Below are positions 48,896 through 52,383 of a DNA stretch of 52,383 bases, in pieces. Numbering within the stretch: the first letter of the stretch is position 1; every line of letters starts with the position of its first letter. Position numbers and translations under genes: made by a program. Origin of the DNA: Verrucomicrobiota bacterium (lineage in GTDB: Bacteria; Verrucomicrobiota; Verrucomicrobiia; Chthoniobacterales; SZAS-18); the NCBI GenBank assembly GCA_018240025.1, contig JAFEGM010000075.1, forward strand, positions 1-52,383, given 5' to 3'. The notes below the pieces were generated by a model that saw nothing but the letters and a program-made list of their open reading frames with translations, was not told the DNA's origin and did no database searches.

Positions 48896-51463
48896 CTATT
48901 GAGGACTCTCCAATAGATAGAACTCCACCGTGGCGATTCCTCCGGTCCCACCCACCCCGTCAACTACTGCAACGTAGGCGCCGGGAACAGGCATGCCGTG
49001 GAGAGCAGGTTCTTTCCACGAGGAAGTCGGTTCGTAGGGGGTCGAGATCAGGAAGATCGATTGGCAGGCGTTCCAAAGCGCGTACTGGCTGGAATTGTTG
49101 ACATCATACTGCCAATCATCACTCGTTTTCGGGTTGAGGCCGGGGAAGCCGGCAGCCGTCATGTCGATTCTCGGGTCGGCCAGGTAATTGCCGGGGAAAT
49201 AAGCTGCCAAGGAGGGTCCCGCCGACTTCACCACCACGTTATTGGCCACCGAACCGCCACCGGTAGGTGTCCCACTGAGGACCAAGCCGCCCAAAATCGA
49301 GGCATTGGCGAGCGTGCCAGGCGGGATGACCTTCGCCCGTCCTGCCGCGTTCTGCATGTAGACGTCCGAGTCGCCGCCGACATCAAAGATCTCGGCGAGG
49401 CAAATGCCCGTTCCGCCGCTGACACCGGAGACTACCACCGAGTAGGAACCCGGGGTGCAGTTCGTGCGGTAAATGGCCGAGTCATTGGAGTTTGCCGGAG
49501 TATAAACCCCCAGCGACGAGGCCGAGGCGTGCGTGGCCCAGTTGTCGTTCGAATCCAGGTACGAGCCGTCCTTGTAGACAGTGATCTGGGGGTTGGCCAG
49601 GTTGCCCGAGATTCCCAAGCCTGCCCCAATTGCTCGAAAGATGAGCGTCCGACTGTGGCTGCTATTTCCAGCTAAATAGATTGAGAGAATCTGCACCTCG
49701 CTTCCGGTTCCGACCCAGGAACGGATTGACCCTCCGATGGCCCGACCGGCCTTGGGCATGACGCCGACGGCTGTCCAAGCGTTTGCCACCTGCTGAACCT
49801 CGTTGCTTCCCGAGCCGTAGAGCGCGGTCGCCGCCAAGATGGTTTGAGCTCGGAACGTCTCAAAAAAGTCCCCCGAGGTCGGTGTGGAATAGTCGGTGAC
49901 TGCGTGGTACACGATTTGCTCGGCCTTGAGGATTCCGATACCGCTCACGTTCACAGTCGTCTTGCTGCGCGGATGGGTTCCGCCGGTAACCAAGAGTTTG
50001 AAGAACAGGTTTCCGATCCCCGAGTTGAAGTGGACGCCTTGATTGTCGGAGTTGGCGGTGGAGCGTTCAGGATAGAAGTCGGTCGATTCACCGTCTGAAG
50101 TGGGGCTGTCCATGTAACGGAAGGGCAACCCGTTGGAGCGCAGCCCATTCCCGATCTGCCAAGCGTTCGTCCCAATCGTGCCGCCGGCCGCGTAGATTTC
50201 ACAGGCGGCCCCAAGCATGTCTGAGAAAGACTCATTCAGCGCTCCTGACTCGCCGAAGTAGTTCATGCGGGATTCAGTGTAGGTAACCCCGTGCGTGAAT
50301 TCGTGAGCGGTGACATCCAGGGCATTGGCCGGAGAGATGCCTACGCCGGAAACGTCCGGTCCGAACACCAATTGCCCCTCGAGATTGTACGGCACGTAGG
50401 TACCCGCGTTCGGACGGGGCGGATCTCCCTGCGTCTTCCGGTAGCAAATGTTCTCTGGGCTGATAAACGCGGCATTCAGAGCGGGATAGAATGGCGTGAA
50501 GTTGATCGTCGAGTAGATGTACTCGTCGCCCACTTTCGGCGGAATATCGAACATCCCGCGTCGGCCGAACCGGTCATAGAAGTACTGTCGCACGGTGCCA
50601 AGGTGATCGTAATTGGTATTGGCCAGTGTGGTGGTCGAAGCCGAACCGCCTTCCGCCCGGAGCAAGGGCGGGGTGCCGTATTCCGACACCAAACCGCAAA
50701 CCGAACTGCCTGGACCGTAAATCTTGCGCGCCGCGAGATTCTGAATGGTCGGGCGGGTCTCGACGATCTTTCCGCTATCGGCATCGATGTACACCGTTTC
50801 CACCGTGGGGGCCCCAGCGACCGTGCCGGCCACCAAACACTCGTAGGAAATCCGCAGTCTCCCATCGCTACCCGAAATATGGTAGGTCAGGGTCGGCTCG
50901 TTTAGATTCTGGAGCTGCTCGCCGTCGCGCCGAGCAATAGCTTTGATCTTCTCCGGGTCGCGATAATTGAAAAGGTAACCCACGTTTCGGCCGTCCGCTG
51001 TCGCAGTGACGGCGAACACCTCACCGTTTGGCTGAACGTGCACCTTGAGCATGCTACCCGCCACGAGTTGGCCATCGCGGATCTGCTGGAAGAAGAAGTG
51101 CAGGTTGCCCGCAGAGTCCTTTTTGGCTCGCAAATAGCGCAGATCCGAGGGCTTGAGAAACATCAAGCCCAACGCTTGACGCACCGACTCCAGCACGGTC
51201 GCCGCGACCGCAGGATACTGATTTTGGGGCGTTTTATCCGTGGCAGAAACTTGTCCGAAATTCCCTACTACGATGCTCGGAAGCCCGCTCTTCGAAACGG
51301 ACTTTATCTCTAGCGATGGCGTCTTGGCGTCCGCTGCGAGTGCGCCTGAAACCAGCGCGCCGAGAGCAACGCAGAAGGCCGCTCCGCGAGCGACGGTGGC
51401 GACTCGATACGCCGAGGGATCGAGGTGATTTCGGATGATATTAGCTAGCGTTGTAGTGAACAT
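48896..51463 (-). CDS. Secreted M4 (thermolysin-like) metallopeptidase with C-terminal repeats
   Basis: An 855-residue exoenzyme. The signal peptide lies within the first 45 residues (VARGAAFCVALGALVSGALAA). A propeptide with FTP/PepSY-like parts follows (about 60-245), then the catalytic M4 domain with HEFTH at residues 387-391 and the third zinc ligand Glu411 in GALNESFSD. Downstream of about residue 590 are two beta-sandwich units: one from SRTLIFRAIGAGLGI to CLAEIFDV, the second from NVVVKSAGPSLAAYF to TVEFYLLESPQ. Such paired units end many secreted verrucomicrobial proteins and may serve export or surface attachment. The coding region is visibly less GC-rich than the rest of the window and is preceded by an AT-rich promoter region. 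Confidence 0.92.
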   Translation of the reverse strand: MFTTTLANIIRNHLDPSAYRVATVARGAAFCVALGALVSGALAADAKTPSLEIKSVSKSGLPSIVVGNFGQVSATDKTPQNQYPAVAATVLESVRQALGLMFLKPSDLRYLRAKKDSAGNLHFFFQQIRDGQLVAGSMLKVHVQPNGEVFAVTATADGRNVGYLFNYRDPEKIKAIARRDGEQLQNLNEPTLTYHISGSDGRLRISYECLVAGTVAGAPTVETVYIDADSGKIVETRPTIQNLAARKIYGPGSSVCGLVSEYGTPPLLRAEGGSASTTTLANTNYDHLGTVRQYFYDRFGRRGMFDIPPKVGDEYIYSTINFTPFYPALNAAFISPENICYRKTQGDPPRPNAGTYVPYNLEGQLVFGPDVSGVGISPANALDVTAHEFTHGVTYTESRMNYFGESGALNESFSDMLGAACEIYAAGGTIGTNAWQIGNGLRSNGLPFRYMDSPTSDGESTDFYPERSTANSDNQGVHFNSGIGNLFFKLLVTGGTHPRSKTTVNVSGIGILKAEQIVYHAVTDYSTPTSGDFFETFRAQTILAATALYGSGSNEVQQVANAWTAVGVMPKAGRAIGGSIRSWVGTGSEVQILSIYLAGNSSHSRTLIFRAIGAGLGISGNLANPQITVYKDGSYLDSNDNWATHASASSLGVYTPANSNDSAIYRTNCTPGSYSVVVSGVSGGTGICLAEIFDVGGDSDVYMQNAAGRAKVIPPGTLANASILGGLVLSGTPTGGGSVANNVVVKSAGPSLAAYFPGNYLADPRIDMTAAGFPGLNPKTSDDWQYDVNNSSQYALWNACQSIFLISTPYEPTSSWKEPALHGMPVPGAYVAVVDGVGGTGGIATVEFYLLESPQ

Positions 51464-52072
51464 ATGGGTGGTTCTGTTCTATCAGCCGGCGTGTGCCAGC
51501 TGCACGTCGCGTATCGAACCGAAAGAGGCCTGTCAATCACGCAAAAAAAGGGAAAACTGTCGTATATGACCCAATTATGGCTAATATGTTGGACTTCTAC
51601 TCTGAGGACAACCGTTAGCATTATTCTGAAGATCAACCCGCCCATGGCGGGGTGCTCGGTTGCGGCCTCGCTCGGTAGGTGTCGCCTCAGTTTTTTTGGT
51701 ACCCTCCCGTCTGGTGCAACTCAGCAGTCAAACGCCGCTCGACCATGAAGCGGGTTGTTGCCGGGGCCGATGCCTCGGCCCGAGGTTCGCGAGTGGTCGC
51801 GATGTTTCAGTCGCCGTCGAAGCGAGGCTCCACAGCGCCAATTGCGCCCGGGGGGTGGAGGGTCCTCAGTAATTCGCTCCCGGCCGAGCACAGCGAGCCG
51901 CGCCTGAAGCTCCGCCCCTCCCTATTTCAAAGGGCTTCGCGTGGCGGTTGCCGCACTGACCCGCGACCCCGCAGCCCTTCATCTCCGCGGGAGATGGATC
52001 CACCATGGTGTGGCGACGGAGGCCAATGGAAACGGCCGTCCAAGCAAAGCCGAAGTTGCGTGCGGAGCTCAA
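51464..52072. other. Gene-poor stretch of about 600 bases
   Basis: The first 170 bases, next to the peptidase start, are AT-rich (including AAAAAAAGGG and TATATGACCC runs) and probably hold its promoter. From about 51650 on, the composition returns to high GC, and short overlapping frames exist on both strands (for example 51866-52072 minus and 51679-52107 plus). None has a recognisable domain or consistent codon use. I read it as non-coding or as eroded remnants next to a truncated gene. Confidence 0.6.
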
Positions 52073-52383
52073 TCACTCCTTCACCGCGCCCGAGGTCATG
52101 CCGCTGACGAGATAGCGGCTGAGGAAGAGGAACAGCAGGATGACGGGGATGCTGACGATGAGGGCGCCGGCGGCATAGAGGCCCCACTGGGTGGAGAGAT
52201 TGCCCTGGAAGAGCTTGAGGCCGACGGGGAGGGTGAAGAGGTCGGTGTCCTGCAGGACGATGGCGGCCACGACGTACTCATTCCAGGCGGTCATGAACGA
52301 GAAGAGGGCCGTGATGACGATGCCGGGCGCAGAGAGAGGGAGAATGACAAACGCTCCTTCAATAAAAGGTCTGTCCCGAATGG
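52073..52383 (-). CDS. Sugar ABC transporter permease (MalG type), C-terminal fragment, probably disrupted
   Basis: The last 85 or so residues match the C-terminus of MalG-like inner-membrane permeases: LPLSAPGIVITALFSFMTAWNEYVVAAIVL, then LFTLPVGLKLFQGNLSTQWGLYAAGALIVSIPVILLFLFLSRYLVSGMTSGAVKE. The terminal G-x-x-x-G-A-V-K-E is typical. Reading upstream, the frame stays open to the window edge, but the residues before VILPL (IRDRPFIEGAF) do not follow the family, where the ATPase-coupling E-A-A-x-x-D-G loop is expected. The homology seems to break near 52350, next to an AAAGGTCTGTCCC string. The gene is therefore either interrupted by an element or diverged there; the rest lies beyond the window. 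Confidence 0.8.
   Translation of the reverse strand, partial: IRDRPFIEGAFVILPLSAPGIVITALFSFMTAWNEYVVAAIVLQDTDLFTLPVGLKLFQGNLSTQWGLYAAGALIVSIPVILLFLFLSRYLVSGMTSGAVKE

Noticed and set aside
51866..52107. Small open frames in the gap before the permease fragment (51866-52072 minus, 51679-52107 plus)
   Set aside because: They overlap each other on opposite strands, have no recognisable domain, and codon use does not favour either. They may be eroded remnants.

Overview
The window looks like chromosomal DNA of a GC-rich (roughly two thirds G+C) Gram-negative bacterium, most likely of the Verrucomicrobiota and possibly Opitutaceae-like. This is inferred from gene content: a FadN-type beta-oxidation protein, a kynurenine-pathway operon, a type III pantothenate kinase, HAF-like secreted proteins, and a secreted M4 peptidase carrying two copies of a C-terminal beta-sandwich repeat I associate with verrucomicrobial exoproteins. 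No 16S gene or other decisive marker is present. Shine-Dalgarno sequences are rarely visible; many start codons instead follow a pyrimidine-rich tract.

Layout. 1-9959: the 3' end of a citrate/2-methylcitrate synthase, fatty-acid beta-oxidation genes (fadN-like and thiolase) split by a GxxExxY gene and a membrane protein, holA, a secreted protein with two HbpS/GlcG-like domains, a DEDDh exonuclease and a methyltransferase. 10113-11225: a secreted HAF-like protein. 11389-19703: a compact five-gene chemosensory operon made of a periplasmic binding protein, an MCP with a degenerate signalling tip, a secreted inactive double rhodanese, a CheA-receiver hybrid kinase and a receiver-PATAN-like response regulator, with no CheW, CheR or CheB alongside. 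19760-25130: tag, a short AraC-type regulator, a glycosyltransferase, a periplasmic metal-binding protein and a hybrid histidine kinase. 25195-30300: a secreted M3 peptidase opposite a GAF/PP2C phosphatase, grpE and a metallo-beta-lactamase-like protein. 30383-36004 (minus strand): kynU, a membrane protein, a kynurenine monooxygenase fused to kynurenine formamidase, and ilvD. 36127-42720: SugE-type SMR exporter, tRNA-Pro(TGG), CPBP protease, glutamine-dependent NAD synthetase, a GNAT enzyme, birA, an EamA-like protein, an LMW phosphatase and coaX. 42563-52383: lipoprotein hydrolase plus HlyD-type adaptor, arginine decarboxylase, a SUKH-like orphan, a lower-GC secreted M4 peptidase, a gene-poor stretch and a truncated sugar ABC permease.

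What stands out most is between the genes. At least a dozen intergenic spacers carry short degenerate tandem repeats with a strict period, usually 7 bases and sometimes 8 or 9. They typically have a purine-rich arm right after a stop codon and a pyrimidine-rich inverse arm right before the next start codon. The sequences differ from locus to locus but the period and placement recur. A 25-nt palindromic element with heptad tails occurs three times, and a 33-nt heptad array is identical at two distant loci.

Functionally, KynU, KMO-KynB and NadE would fit tryptophan-to-NAD synthesis if the missing dioxygenases and NadC lie elsewhere. The chemosensory operon resembles Pix/Pil-Chp systems that control type IV pili, but with a binding protein as input. 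All assignments come from reading the sequence; no database search was run.
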